Shown piece after piece: positions 17,779-25,198 of a stretch of DNA of 64,000 nt (position 1 is its first letter; each line of letters opens with the position of its first letter). The stretch comes from Serpens sp964410065. Lineage in GTDB: Bacteria; Pseudomonadota; Gammaproteobacteria; Pseudomonadales; Pseudomonadaceae. The DNA lies in the NCBI GenBank assembly GCA_964410065.1, contig CAYPFO010000003.1, positions 45,901 to 109,900 of the forward strand, read 5' to 3'. Under the pieces are notes generated by a model. The model was not told where the DNA came from. It was given only the letters and a program-made list of their open reading frames with translations, and searched no databases. Position numbers and translations under genes: made by a program.

Positions 17779-18362
17779 GCCGGCCGTTGCGGTTGGGTTA
17801 CAAGGGCGGGAGGAGCTACCTGCACGGCAGCGATATTTTTCACGCATTGAATGAGTGGGCGTTGGAATGCCAGGGAAGCACTGCCTATGTCGCCCGCCTT
17901 TCGTTTCGCCAGTTGGCGCGCACCAGTTGCGCGGTATCAACTGAACCGCCCAAGGCGGGCCTGATGGGAGAGGGGCTGCTCAACGTGTCTGGTGTTGAGG
18001 TGCCGTTCTGGGTGGTCGAAACAGGCGGGGCTGTCCAGAGGCGTTATGCCTATGATGAAGAAAAAGTGGTTGCTCCTCTGATTCTGGACATTGCAGCCCG
18101 GCAGGCTGTTTTGCCAATTGAAACGGCGACACCCATCGAAGAGATAATTGCGGTTACCAAGCGCCTAAATAATGAGGTCGCCCCGCTCGTAGACGGGAAG
18201 TGGCTGTTTGGGCAGTTGCAATTGAACGGCCCCTTGTTACGTGGGGGGGGCGATTTGAAAATTGTTATGCGATCGTTACTGGCTAGCCGGTTTAGTATTA
18301 ATGAAATTTATTATGGTAATCGGTTGGTGGGGAATATTCGTTTTGTGGTAGGGCATCCATGA
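17775..18362 (+). CDS. Uncharacterised 195-aa protein of the Pse/acyl cluster
   Basis: I do not recognise this family. It starts with ATG 17775 overlapping the acyltransferase stop (ATGA), and its end overlaps the KAS III gene by four bases, so it is embedded in the operon. It has no signal peptide or membrane segment. Possible landmarks are GYKGGRSYLHGSDIFHALNE at the N-terminus and KWLFGQLQLNG near residue 143. The last 100 bases are distinctly AT-rich. Its place between an acyltransferase and an acyl-forming pair suggests work on an acyl-thioester or on the acylated sugar. Confidence 0.75.
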   Translation: MSRPLRLGYKGGRSYLHGSDIFHALNEWALECQGSTAYVARLSFRQLARTSCAVSTEPPKAGLMGEGLLNVSGVEVPFWVVETGGAVQRRYAYDEEKVVAPLILDIAARQAVLPIETATPIEEIIAVTKRLNNEVAPLVDGKWLFGQLQLNGPLLRGGGDLKIVMRSLLASRFSINEIYYGNRLVGNIRFVVGHP

Positions 18363-19297
18363 CTATCGGAATCAAGGCGATTGCAAGTTATATCCCGTCG
18401 ACGTACATCGATAATCTAGAACAAGGCACCGCTTTCTCTGAGAATGAGAGCTTCATTCGTGGCAAGATTGGAGCTTTGAAACTGCCGATCAAAAATCCCG
18501 ACGAAGATACATCGGATCTGGCAGCGGCTGCAGTTCAGGCGTTGATTGAAAAAGAGCCAAGCTTCAATCCGAATTCCCTCGATGTACTTATTGTTGTCAC
18601 GCAGAATGGCGACGGCAGGGGGTTGCCCCACACGTCTGCGATAGTTCAGCAAAAGATGGGGTTGCCCAAGACGCTTGCCGCGTTCGACGTTTCATTGGGC
18701 TGTTCCGGTTATGTCTATGGGCTTTACGTCCTGAAGGGCTTCTTGCAGGCGACCGGATTGCGTAACGGCCTGCTGGTGACTGCTGATCCTTACTCAAAAA
18801 TCGTCGAGCGCAGCGACCGGGTGACCTCGTTGCTGTTTGGTGATGCGGCAACAGCCACGTGGGTAGGCCACGACGCACCTTGGCGACTGGGCGAAGTGTC
18901 GTTCGGAACGGACGGTGAGGGTGCCGAGCATCTGTGTGCGGATGGCGGAAAATTGAACATGAATGGTCGACAAGTGTTCAATTTTGCCGCTTTGAAGGTT
19001 GCCCCTCATATACAGCACGTGCTGAGCAAGGCAGGCCTGGCGGCGGAGCAGGTGGATGCATATTGTATACATCAAGGCAGCGCGGCGATTGTAGATGCTG
19101 TTGCTCGTCGCTTTGGAAATATGTCGTCCCGCTTTATTTTAGATATGGAACAGACGGGCAACACCGTGTCGTCATCCATACCTCTTCTGCTGGAAGCTCA
19201 TGCCATTCGGAGTGATTGGAAACGAATAATTGTCAGCGGCTTTGGTGTGGGGTTTTCCTGGGCCACTGCCTTACTTGAGCGAGAAGAAAAATGCTAA
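18359..19297 (+). CDS. 3-oxoacyl-ACP synthase III (FabH-like)
   Basis: The 312-aa thiolase-fold enzyme carries the KAS III triad: Cys115 in DVSLGCSGYVYGL, His238 in CIHQGSAAIVD and Asn268 in MEQTGNTVSSSIP. Such enzymes condense an acyl-CoA with malonyl-ACP to give a 3-ketoacyl-ACP. With the ACP gene next to it, it could supply acetoacetyl-ACP, which housekeeping FabG would reduce to 3-hydroxybutyryl-ACP. Flagellar glycosylation islands of other Pseudomonas also carry KAS III and ACP genes. The dedicated copy argues for a sugar acyl donor rather than fatty acid synthesis. Confidence 0.87.
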   Translation: MTIGIKAIASYIPSTYIDNLEQGTAFSENESFIRGKIGALKLPIKNPDEDTSDLAAAAVQALIEKEPSFNPNSLDVLIVVTQNGDGRGLPHTSAIVQQKMGLPKTLAAFDVSLGCSGYVYGLYVLKGFLQATGLRNGLLVTADPYSKIVERSDRVTSLLFGDAATATWVGHDAPWRLGEVSFGTDGEGAEHLCADGGKLNMNGRQVFNFAALKVAPHIQHVLSKAGLAAEQVDAYCIHQGSAAIVDAVARRFGNMSSRFILDMEQTGNTVSSSIPLLLEAHAIRSDWKRIIVSGFGVGFSWATALLEREEKC

Positions 19298-19515
19298 ATG
19301 TGAGTGATATCAAGGCGGCTATGAAGGCGGCAGGTATTTCAGTTGATATTGATGCTATTCCTGTTGATGGAAAATTTCGGGAGTACGGTCTGGACAGTCT
19401 TGATGTTTTCAATCTGTTGATTGAACTACAGGATGTGACGGGGCGTGAAATTCCAGATGCCGACGTACCGAACCTTGATTGCATTGCAGCTTTGCTGGCG
19501 TATTTTCAGGCGTAA
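19291..19515 (+). CDS. Dedicated acyl carrier protein
   Basis: The 74-aa acidic protein has the phosphopantetheine attachment motif GLDSLDVFNLL with Ser36. Its start codon overlaps the end of the KAS III gene by seven bases, so the two are translated together. It is not the housekeeping ACP, which normally sits in the fab cluster. It would carry the acyl group for the neighbouring NeuD/PglD-like enzyme. The local base composition is lower in GC than the flagellar genes. Confidence 0.9.
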   Translation: MLNVSDIKAAMKAAGISVDIDAIPVDGKFREYGLDSLDVFNLLIELQDVTGREIPDADVPNLDCIAALLAYFQA

Positions 19516-19518
19516 ATC

Positions 19519-20547
19519 ATGCGTAGTTTGAAAGGGCGTACCTTCATCATCGCCGAAATGTCTGCCAACCATGGCGGCTCGCTGGAAATCGCCGAGCGCA
19601 CCATTTTTGCCATTGCTGAAAGTGGAGCGGATGCGGTCAAGGTTCAGACATATCGACCAGAATCATTGAGCCTGAACGTTGATAACGAGTACTTCGGTCC
19701 TAAAAAAGAGGGTGCCTGGAAAGGTATTCGTCCTTGGGATCTCTATCGAGATGCGGCGATGCCGTACGAATGGCAGCCAAGGCTGAAAGCGTTGGCGGAA
19801 GAGCTGGGGCTGGTATTCTTTTCCAGTCCCTTCGATCTTGAGGGGGTCGACTTTCTGGAGGCCCTCGATGTGCCTTGTTACAAGATCGCCTCTTTCGAAA
19901 TTACTGATATTCCATTGATCCGCAAGGCTGCCAGTACAGGAAAGCCGATCATTATTTCGACGGGTGTTGCCGGTCTGGACGATATCCGCTTAGCAATCGA
20001 TACCTGTCACGCAGCAGGCAATAGCGCTATTACCTTGCTCAAGTGTACCTCTGAATATCCTGCAAAAATCGCGGCAGCCAACCTGAATACCCTGCCGGAC
20101 ATGGCCGCACGCTTTGGTGTGAGTGTCGGGGTTTCCGACCACACGGAAGGTAGCCTTATTCCTGTCTTGGCGGTTGCCCTCGGTGCTTGCATGGTCGAAA
20201 AACACTTTATTTTGAGCAGGGCGCAGGGCGGCGCGGACTCGGCATTCTCAATGGAGCCGCATGAGTTTGCCGAGATGGTGAACAGTGTACGCGCAGCTGA
20301 AAGTGCGCTCGGGCGAGTGGATTACTCGGTAAGCGAAAAGGATGCTCTTCGGCGCCGTTCACTATTTTGGGTGAAAGATATTCACTGCGGCGAACAAATC
20401 ACCGCTGAACATTTGTGCTCACTGCGACCAGGGCATGGGCTTCCGCCTGTCTGCCTGCAGGAGGTGCTTGGTTTGGTGGCTGCACGCGATATTTACCGCG
20501 GGGAACCCCTTAAGTGGTGTGACGCTTGTCATGCTACCGAGTCCTAA
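19519..20547 (+). CDS. pseI: Pseudaminic acid synthase PseI
   Basis: The 342-aa enzyme is a NeuB-family synthase that condenses the PseG product with phosphoenolpyruvate to make the nine-carbon acid. The TIM-barrel part begins with FIIAEMSANHGGSLE and contains VSVGVSDHTEGS and MVEKHF. A SAF (antifreeze-like) domain occupies about residues 280-340. It follows the ACP gene by three bases and ends the operon. No clear terminator was found after it. Confidence 0.94.
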   Translation: MRSLKGRTFIIAEMSANHGGSLEIAERTIFAIAESGADAVKVQTYRPESLSLNVDNEYFGPKKEGAWKGIRPWDLYRDAAMPYEWQPRLKALAEELGLVFFSSPFDLEGVDFLEALDVPCYKIASFEITDIPLIRKAASTGKPIIISTGVAGLDDIRLAIDTCHAAGNSAITLLKCTSEYPAKIAAANLNTLPDMAARFGVSVGVSDHTEGSLIPVLAVALGACMVEKHFILSRAQGGADSAFSMEPHEFAEMVNSVRAAESALGRVDYSVSEKDALRRRSLFWVKDIHCGEQITAEHLCSLRPGHGLPPVCLQEVLGLVAARDIYRGEPLKWCDACHATES

Positions 20548-20854
20548 TTAGCGAAAAATAGGCGTCATCAGCAGGCTAATCCGTCTTTTGCTTCGGTGGC
20601 TTCTCGTTTTACGCACGTGCCTGCGCCAGCCAAAACATGCCGGTGTGCCATCTGCAGGTTCGACAGAACGACTGGGTCAGCCTTTTAGGCGTTCGATAAA
20701 CCACAGGGTGGTGCTGCGTTTTAATGTGAAGAGGCACTGTAGTCGCTGGTGGTGTTCTCAACGCTATCCTGCGGATTGCGTGCAGCGCAGGCACAAAACT
20801 GTGCACTCGAGCAAGTAATAGCCAAGTGATGGCGAAAAAAAGCCTGGGCAGGGC
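20548..20854 (+). other. Intergenic region between pseI and the fliC promoter
   Basis: This gap has no convincing gene. The short open frames in it lack ribosome sites and resemble nothing known. I see no clear terminator for the pse operon and no repeat matching the other families in the window. Confidence 0.5.
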
Positions 20855-20881
20855 TAAAGCATCCGCGAGAGCCGACGATAA
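20855..20881 (+). promoter_or_regulatory. Sigma-28 (FliA) promoter of fliC
   Basis: TAAA at 20855-20858 and GACGATAA at 20874-20881 are 15 bases apart, matching the FliA pattern TAAA-N15-GCCGATAA. The start codon lies 81 bases downstream, leaving a fairly long leader. Confidence 0.85.
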
Positions 20882-20962
20882 CCCTTATGACAGTTCTCCA
20901 GGCCACATCAGGCGCAAGCCGAGGGCGTGGGAACCTTAAGCCAACCCATGAGGATTCCATAG

Positions 20963-22378
20963 ATGGCTCTCTCCGTTAATACCAACATTGCTTCCCTGAC
21001 GACTCAGAAAAACCTGAACCGCGCTTCGGACAACCTGTCCACTTCCATGCAGCGCCTGTCCAGCGGCCTGCGCATCAACAGCGCCAAGGACGACGCCGCC
21101 GGTCTGCAGATCTCCAACCGTCTGACCAGCCAGATCAATGGTCTGAACGTTGCCGTGAAGAACGCCAACGACGGTATCTCCATGGCCCAGACCGCCGAAG
21201 CGGCCATGGGTGAGTCCACCAACCTGCTGCAGCGCATGCGCGAACTGGCTCTGCAATCCGCCAACGGTTCCTACGGTGCCGACGAGCGTAAGGCCATGCA
21301 GGCTGAATTTGGTCAGTTGACCTCCGAGCTGAACCGTATCGCCGAAACCACCACCTTCGGTAGCAAGAACCTGCTGGACGGCTCCTTCGGTACTACCGCC
21401 TTCCAGGTCGGTGCCAACGCCTACGAAACCATCAACCTGACCATGAACAGCGTGGCTGCCACCAAGATCGGCTCCAACCAGTCGGCCAGCGCTGCCATCA
21501 ACGCTGCCACCGGTACCGCTGCCGGCGCCTACACCATCAGCTCCGGTGCATACACTGAAACGTCTGAGGCCTTCGCTGCCGGCACTTCTGCAAAAGACGT
21601 TGCTGCTGGGCTGAACGGTCTGGTTCCGGGTGTAACCGCTTCCGCGCGCACCGTGGCTACCTTTGAGATTGCAGCTGCGCCGACTACTAACTTCTCCTTC
21701 AGCCTGACCGTGGGTGGCGTCACTGCAAAGTTTGCCAACATTGACTCTCAAGAAGAGTTGATGAAGCAGCTGAACGAGCAGGCCACTACCCTGAATATTT
21801 CGGTTGACCGCGATGCGGGCACCGTGACCTCCTCTACGGGTGAAAACCTGGTGTTTGGTGCAGACTTCCTCGGCGATGCGGGCGGTCTCATGGTTACCAC
21901 CCAAGGTTCTGACGGTACTCAAGGTACTGCCTTCGCCGTTGCGGCCGATGCCATCGTCAGCGGCGCTGTTCAGTTGGACAGCTCCTCGGGCTTTAGCGTA
22001 TCTGCCGCAGGCGCCGATGGCTATTTTGCTGATATCGCGACTGGTGGCCAGGCTTCTGCCCTGCAGACCGTTCAGGATGCCACCATCATGACTGCCGAAG
22101 ACTCCCAGAAGGCCCTGTTCGTGATCGACAAGGCCATCGGTAACATCGACGCTCAGCGCGCCGACCTGGGTGCCGTGCAGAACCGTTTCGACAGCACCAT
22201 CGCCAACCTGACCGCGATCATGGAAAACACCACCGCTTCCCGTGGCCGTATCCAAGACGTGGACTTCGCTTCCGAAACCGCCGAGCTGACCAAGCAGCAG
22301 ACCCTGCAACAGGCATCCACCGCGATCCTGGCTCAGGCTAACCAACTGCCGGCCGCTGTACTGAAACTGCTGGGCTAA
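20963..22378 (+). CDS. fliC: Flagellin FliC
   Basis: This 471-aa flagellin has the conserved N-terminal D0/D1 helices (MALSVNTNIASLTTQKNLNR, SSGLRINSAKDDAAGLQIS) and the C-terminal ones (ENTTASRGRIQDVDFASETA, ending AAVLKLLG). Residues about 170-370 form the variable surface domain, rich in Ser and Thr. These are candidate glycosylation sites, given the pse cluster upstream and maf downstream. The gene has its own sigma-28 promoter and terminator. Confidence 0.98.
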   Translation: MALSVNTNIASLTTQKNLNRASDNLSTSMQRLSSGLRINSAKDDAAGLQISNRLTSQINGLNVAVKNANDGISMAQTAEAAMGESTNLLQRMRELALQSANGSYGADERKAMQAEFGQLTSELNRIAETTTFGSKNLLDGSFGTTAFQVGANAYETINLTMNSVAATKIGSNQSASAAINAATGTAAGAYTISSGAYTETSEAFAAGTSAKDVAAGLNGLVPGVTASARTVATFEIAAAPTTNFSFSLTVGGVTAKFANIDSQEELMKQLNEQATTLNISVDRDAGTVTSSTGENLVFGADFLGDAGGLMVTTQGSDGTQGTAFAVAADAIVSGAVQLDSSSGFSVSAAGADGYFADIATGGQASALQTVQDATIMTAEDSQKALFVIDKAIGNIDAQRADLGAVQNRFDSTIANLTAIMENTTASRGRIQDVDFASETAELTKQQTLQQASTAILAQANQLPAAVLKLLG

Positions 22379-22394
22379 TCACCCTTGTGGTAAC

Positions 22395-22425
22395 AAGAGA
22401 GGGTGCCTGGTGCGCCCTCTCTTTT
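22395..22425 (+). terminator. Intrinsic terminator after fliC
   Basis: The arms AAGAGAGGGTGC and GCGCCCTCTCTT pair (one G-U) around a short CTGGT loop and are followed by TTTT. It lies 17 bases after the fliC stop and just before the flaG ribosome site, so some flaG expression must come from readthrough. Confidence 0.85.
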
Positions 22426-22442
22426 AGCCGAGGAAATGTTTG

Positions 22443-22787
22443 ATGGACGTCAGTCTTTCTCTCAATGCGCGCTACACGGCGCACAAACCTTTGGGGTCCG
22501 AGGCCGAACAGGCTCGGCAACTCAAGGGGCAACACAGCACATCGCACGCCCAGGTCGAACCCGAGCGCGAGCGGGTGGTGGAAGCGATCAAGAACATTCA
22601 GGAATTCGTCGATGCGGCGCAGCGTGGACTGCAGTTTTCCATCGACGAAGAGTCAGGGCGCATTGTGGTCAAGGTGATCGCCCGGCAAACCGGCGAAGTG
22701 CTTCGCCAGTTGCCCTCCGAGGAAGCCCTCGAACTGGCCAGGCGTCTGCAGGATACCGGCAGTTTGTTCTTTACCGAGCAGGTGTAG
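22443..22787 (+). CDS. flaG: FlaG family protein
   Basis: The 114-aa protein has the FlaG domain (IQFSIDEESGRIVVKVI-like, about residues 64-80, then TGEVLRQLPSEEAL). FlaG proteins affect filament length; the exact role is unsettled. ATG 22443 follows GAGGAAA, whereas an in-frame TTG lies one codon earlier. It sits between fliC and fliD, the usual order in polar-flagellated species. Confidence 0.92.
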   Translation: MDVSLSLNARYTAHKPLGSEAEQARQLKGQHSTSHAQVEPERERVVEAIKNIQEFVDAAQRGLQFSIDEESGRIVVKVIARQTGEVLRQLPSEEALELARRLQDTGSLFFTEQV

Positions 22788-22798
22788 GGTAGCGCAGG

Positions 22799-22890
22799 AA
22801 ATCTGTGGGAGGCCCGGGCTCGGGCCGAGGCCTCAAAGCGCTTCGCGTGACGTGGTGTCATGCGCCGGGCGAATGATTCGCCTCTGTAAG
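22799..22890 (-). repeat. Repeat C/A-derived fragment before fliD
   Basis: TCTGTGGGAGGC is the reverse complement of the repeat C core. It is followed by CGGGCTCGGGCCGAGG and then GGGCGAATGATTCGCC, which resembles the right end of element A. It fills most of the flaG-fliD gap. Confidence 0.4.
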
Positions 22891-22926
22891 TATTCAAGGT
22901 AGGCACGGACCACGGCCCCAAAGGAT

Positions 22927-22942
22927 TGGTTCGAAACTTGCT
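22927..22942 (+). promoter_or_regulatory. Sigma-54 promoter of fliD
   Basis: TGGTTCgaaacTTGCT has GG at 22928-22929 and GC at 22940-22941, ten bases apart, and lies 43 bases before fliD. The left box is weaker than at flgB, but the spacing and position fit. Confidence 0.75.
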
Positions 22943-22983
22943 CTATCCAAGGTCAAGCGTCAGCAAACTATCAGGAGTTCAAC

Positions 22984-24378
22984 ATGGCAATCACCAGTCT
23001 CACTGGGTTGGGTTCGGGTCTGGACATCAACAAGTTGGTCCCGGCGCTGGTCGAGGCCGAGAAGGCGCCTAAGCAGGCGCAGATCGACAACCAGAAGGCC
23101 CGCACGGAAACCCAGTTGTCGGCGGTCGGCATGTTGAAAAGTGCGCTGGAAACCTTTGAGTCCTCGTTGCTGGCGTTGAAGAGCAACTCCACCAGTTTCG
23201 ATGGCTATAAGGCCAGCTCCTCGAAGACTGACGTAGCCAGCGTGACCATGGGAACGGGTGCTGTGGCCGGCTCGTATAAGTTGGAGGTGAACAGCCTCGC
23301 CACGGCCTCGAAAGTGGCGTCGGCGGTGCAGACATCCACCACCTATGCGAGCGGTGGCAAGCTGACCATCAGTCTGGGCAGTACCCCTTATGAGGTGAAC
23401 ATCGCCGATGGGGCAAGCCTGGATGATGTGCGTAATGCAATCAACAGCCAACTCGGCAGCTCCGGTATCTCGGCGAACATTCTCACCGATGGCAGTGGCG
23501 GTTCGCGTCTTGTGCTGTCTTCCGAAGTGACTGGCGCGGGTACGGATATTTCCGTGACCGGTGAAAATGATCTGGCTGCGCTAGCGATCGTCGGCACGAC
23601 CGCACTCGATGGCGGCGATACGGGCAGTGCTGGCTACATCACCCAGGCCGCCGATGCAACGTTCAAGATCGACGGGCTGGAGATGTCCAGCAAGACCAAT
23701 ACGGTCACCAATCTCAGTGGCTTGACCATCAAGCTACAGGAGCCGGGCACCACTACGCTGTCCGTTTCGGCCAACACCGACGGCATCGCCGGCTCGGTAG
23801 AGTCCTTCGTGATGGCCTACAACACTCTGCTGACCGTGACCAACGGCCTGACCAGGGTAACGGCTACCACCGACAAGGACGGCAATGCCAGCACCCAGGC
23901 CGGTGCACTGGTGGCCGACGCCACGCTGCGCTCGATGATGTCCCAGATGCGTTCGGCGCTGTCGTCGCCCGTCACAGGCGCGGGCGACCTGCAGGTATTG
24001 GCTCAGTTGGGCGTTAGCACCAACCGTGACGGTACGCTGGCACTGGATAACGAAAAGCTGAAGTCGGCGGTGGTCAACGATCCGGCGGCTGTCAAGGAGT
24101 TCTTCGTCGGAGACAAGGGCTTGTTCAATCGCATTGGCGATATCACCACCGTCTACTCCGGCAAGGGTGGTTTGCTGGCATCGCGCGAGACGAGTCTGAG
24201 TTCGGCGATCACGGGGTTGGCTGAACAGCAAGCCTCCCTGGATCGGCGCATCGAGAGTCTGACACTTACGATGTTCAAGAAATTCAACACAATGGATGGC
24301 CTGGTTGCTCGCCTCAATGCGACCAGAGATAGCGTAATGGCCACACTCAATGCGCTGAACAAAAAAAGTGATGACTGA
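22984..24378 (+). CDS. fliD: Flagellar filament cap protein FliD (HAP2)
   Basis: The 464-aa cap promotes flagellin polymerisation at the filament tip. The FliD N-terminal domain (MAITSLTGLGSGLDINKLVP) and C-terminal coiled-coil region (about 395-455) are present, with the central adhesin-like variable domain between. The length is typical. Its sigma-54 promoter lies just upstream, and the next gene encodes a FliT-like chaperone expected to bind FliD. Confidence 0.96.
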   Translation: MAITSLTGLGSGLDINKLVPALVEAEKAPKQAQIDNQKARTETQLSAVGMLKSALETFESSLLALKSNSTSFDGYKASSSKTDVASVTMGTGAVAGSYKLEVNSLATASKVASAVQTSTTYASGGKLTISLGSTPYEVNIADGASLDDVRNAINSQLGSSGISANILTDGSGGSRLVLSSEVTGAGTDISVTGENDLAALAIVGTTALDGGDTGSAGYITQAADATFKIDGLEMSSKTNTVTNLSGLTIKLQEPGTTTLSVSANTDGIAGSVESFVMAYNTLLTVTNGLTRVTATTDKDGNASTQAGALVADATLRSMMSQMRSALSSPVTGAGDLQVLAQLGVSTNRDGTLALDNEKLKSAVVNDPAAVKEFFVGDKGLFNRIGDITTVYSGKGGLLASRETSLSSAITGLAEQQASLDRRIESLTLTMFKKFNTMDGLVARLNATRDSVMATLNALNKKSDD

Positions 24379-24559
24379 TTTCGCATCGGTGCCAACGGGT
24401 TCGGACAAGCACTCCTCAGCGGTGTGATTGACGTCGCTGCGGCAAGTGATGCGGTTAAAGGTTGGAACGGGATAACTATTCGCGTCCGTGAGTGAACGAG
24501 GCGTGAAGACACACTCGCTCGGGCGCCGAGGCTCGGGCGAATATTTGGGGACGCGGTTC

Positions 24560-24856
24560 ATGCAAGAAACCATCAAGAGTCTGGAGTCCGCCCGTAGCGC
24601 CTTGCGCGAGGCGTTGGAGCGCCAGGATTGGGATGCCATTGGCGAACTGGATTCGATGTGCCGGGCCGTGGTTGACGAGGTCATGGCGCAGGGTGCGGAG
24701 GGCGGTGCCGAGCTGGTGGAAAACCTTGGCGAATTGCTTGAACTCTATCGCGACGTGCTGGAAGCCTGCGAGAGGGAAAAACAGCAGGTGGGTGGCGAGC
24801 TTCGCCAGTTGCATCAGTCCAGCAATGGCCTGAAGGCTTACCAGGCAGCGGAGTAG
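24560..24856 (+). CDS. fliT: FliT-like flagellar export chaperone
   Basis: The 98-aa, almost wholly helical, acidic protein is placed after fliD as FliT usually is. FliT chaperones FliD before export and in some species modulates regulators. I start at ATG 24560 (MQETIKSLESARSALREALE); the open frame extends 24 codons upstream without a good ribosome site. Sequence identity to FliT is not obvious by eye, so the name rests on size, helicity and position. Confidence 0.65.
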   Translation: MQETIKSLESARSALREALERQDWDAIGELDSMCRAVVDEVMAQGAEGGAELVENLGELLELYRDVLEACEREKQQVGGELRQLHQSSNGLKAYQAAE

Positions 24857-24938
24857 TCTTCGCGGCGCCTGGGCGTTTATAGGGTGACTTCACCGTATCG
24901 CGTGTTGTTCAGGGGCCGCCCGCATAGCGCTTCATATG

Positions 24939-24974
24939 ACGCCACGCTCCGTTAACGGAGTTGTGGCGTTTTTA
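24939..24974 (+). terminator. Intrinsic terminator after the fliD-fliT operon
   Basis: The outer stem ACGCCAC/GTGGCGT encloses an inner CTCCGTTAACGGAG hairpin and is followed by TTTTTATT. The T run is also the left flank of the element B derivative that follows. Confidence 0.85.
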
Positions 24975-24976
24975 TT

Positions 24977-25149
24977 GGCTGTGTCTGCGCTACGTGTTGT
25001 GAGCGTCGAAGGTGCGTTAAACGGCCAGATACGCACCTGGCGCGGCGTCATGCGGGCCTGGAATCATGATTGGATGGCCTCGCCCGCCGCATGGGGATAC
25101 TTTGCCGGCGGGGTGCTTGTCGAGCCAGATCGTCCGCCTGCCGCGAGCT
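24977..25149 (+). mobile_element. Shortened element B derivative (173 bp) between fliT and maf
   Basis: It begins GGCTGTGTCTGCGCTACGTG like element B and keeps internal blocks (GGCCTCGCCCG; then ATGGGGATACTTTGCCGGCG and GGGTGCT). The 8 bases TTTTTATT occur on both sides (24969-24976 and 25150-25157), which suits a target duplication, although the right terminal repeat is barely recognisable. The 87-aa open frame across it is repeat-derived, not a gene. Confidence 0.6.
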
Positions 25150-25198
25150 TTTTTATTGGTAGGCGACCGTATGGTTTAGCGGGCGCTGGAGTGATGTG

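Noticed and set aside
20936..22345. 469-aa minus-strand open frame opposite fliC
   Set aside because: It mirrors the flagellin codons; the Gly/Val/Gln-rich product has no recognisable domain.
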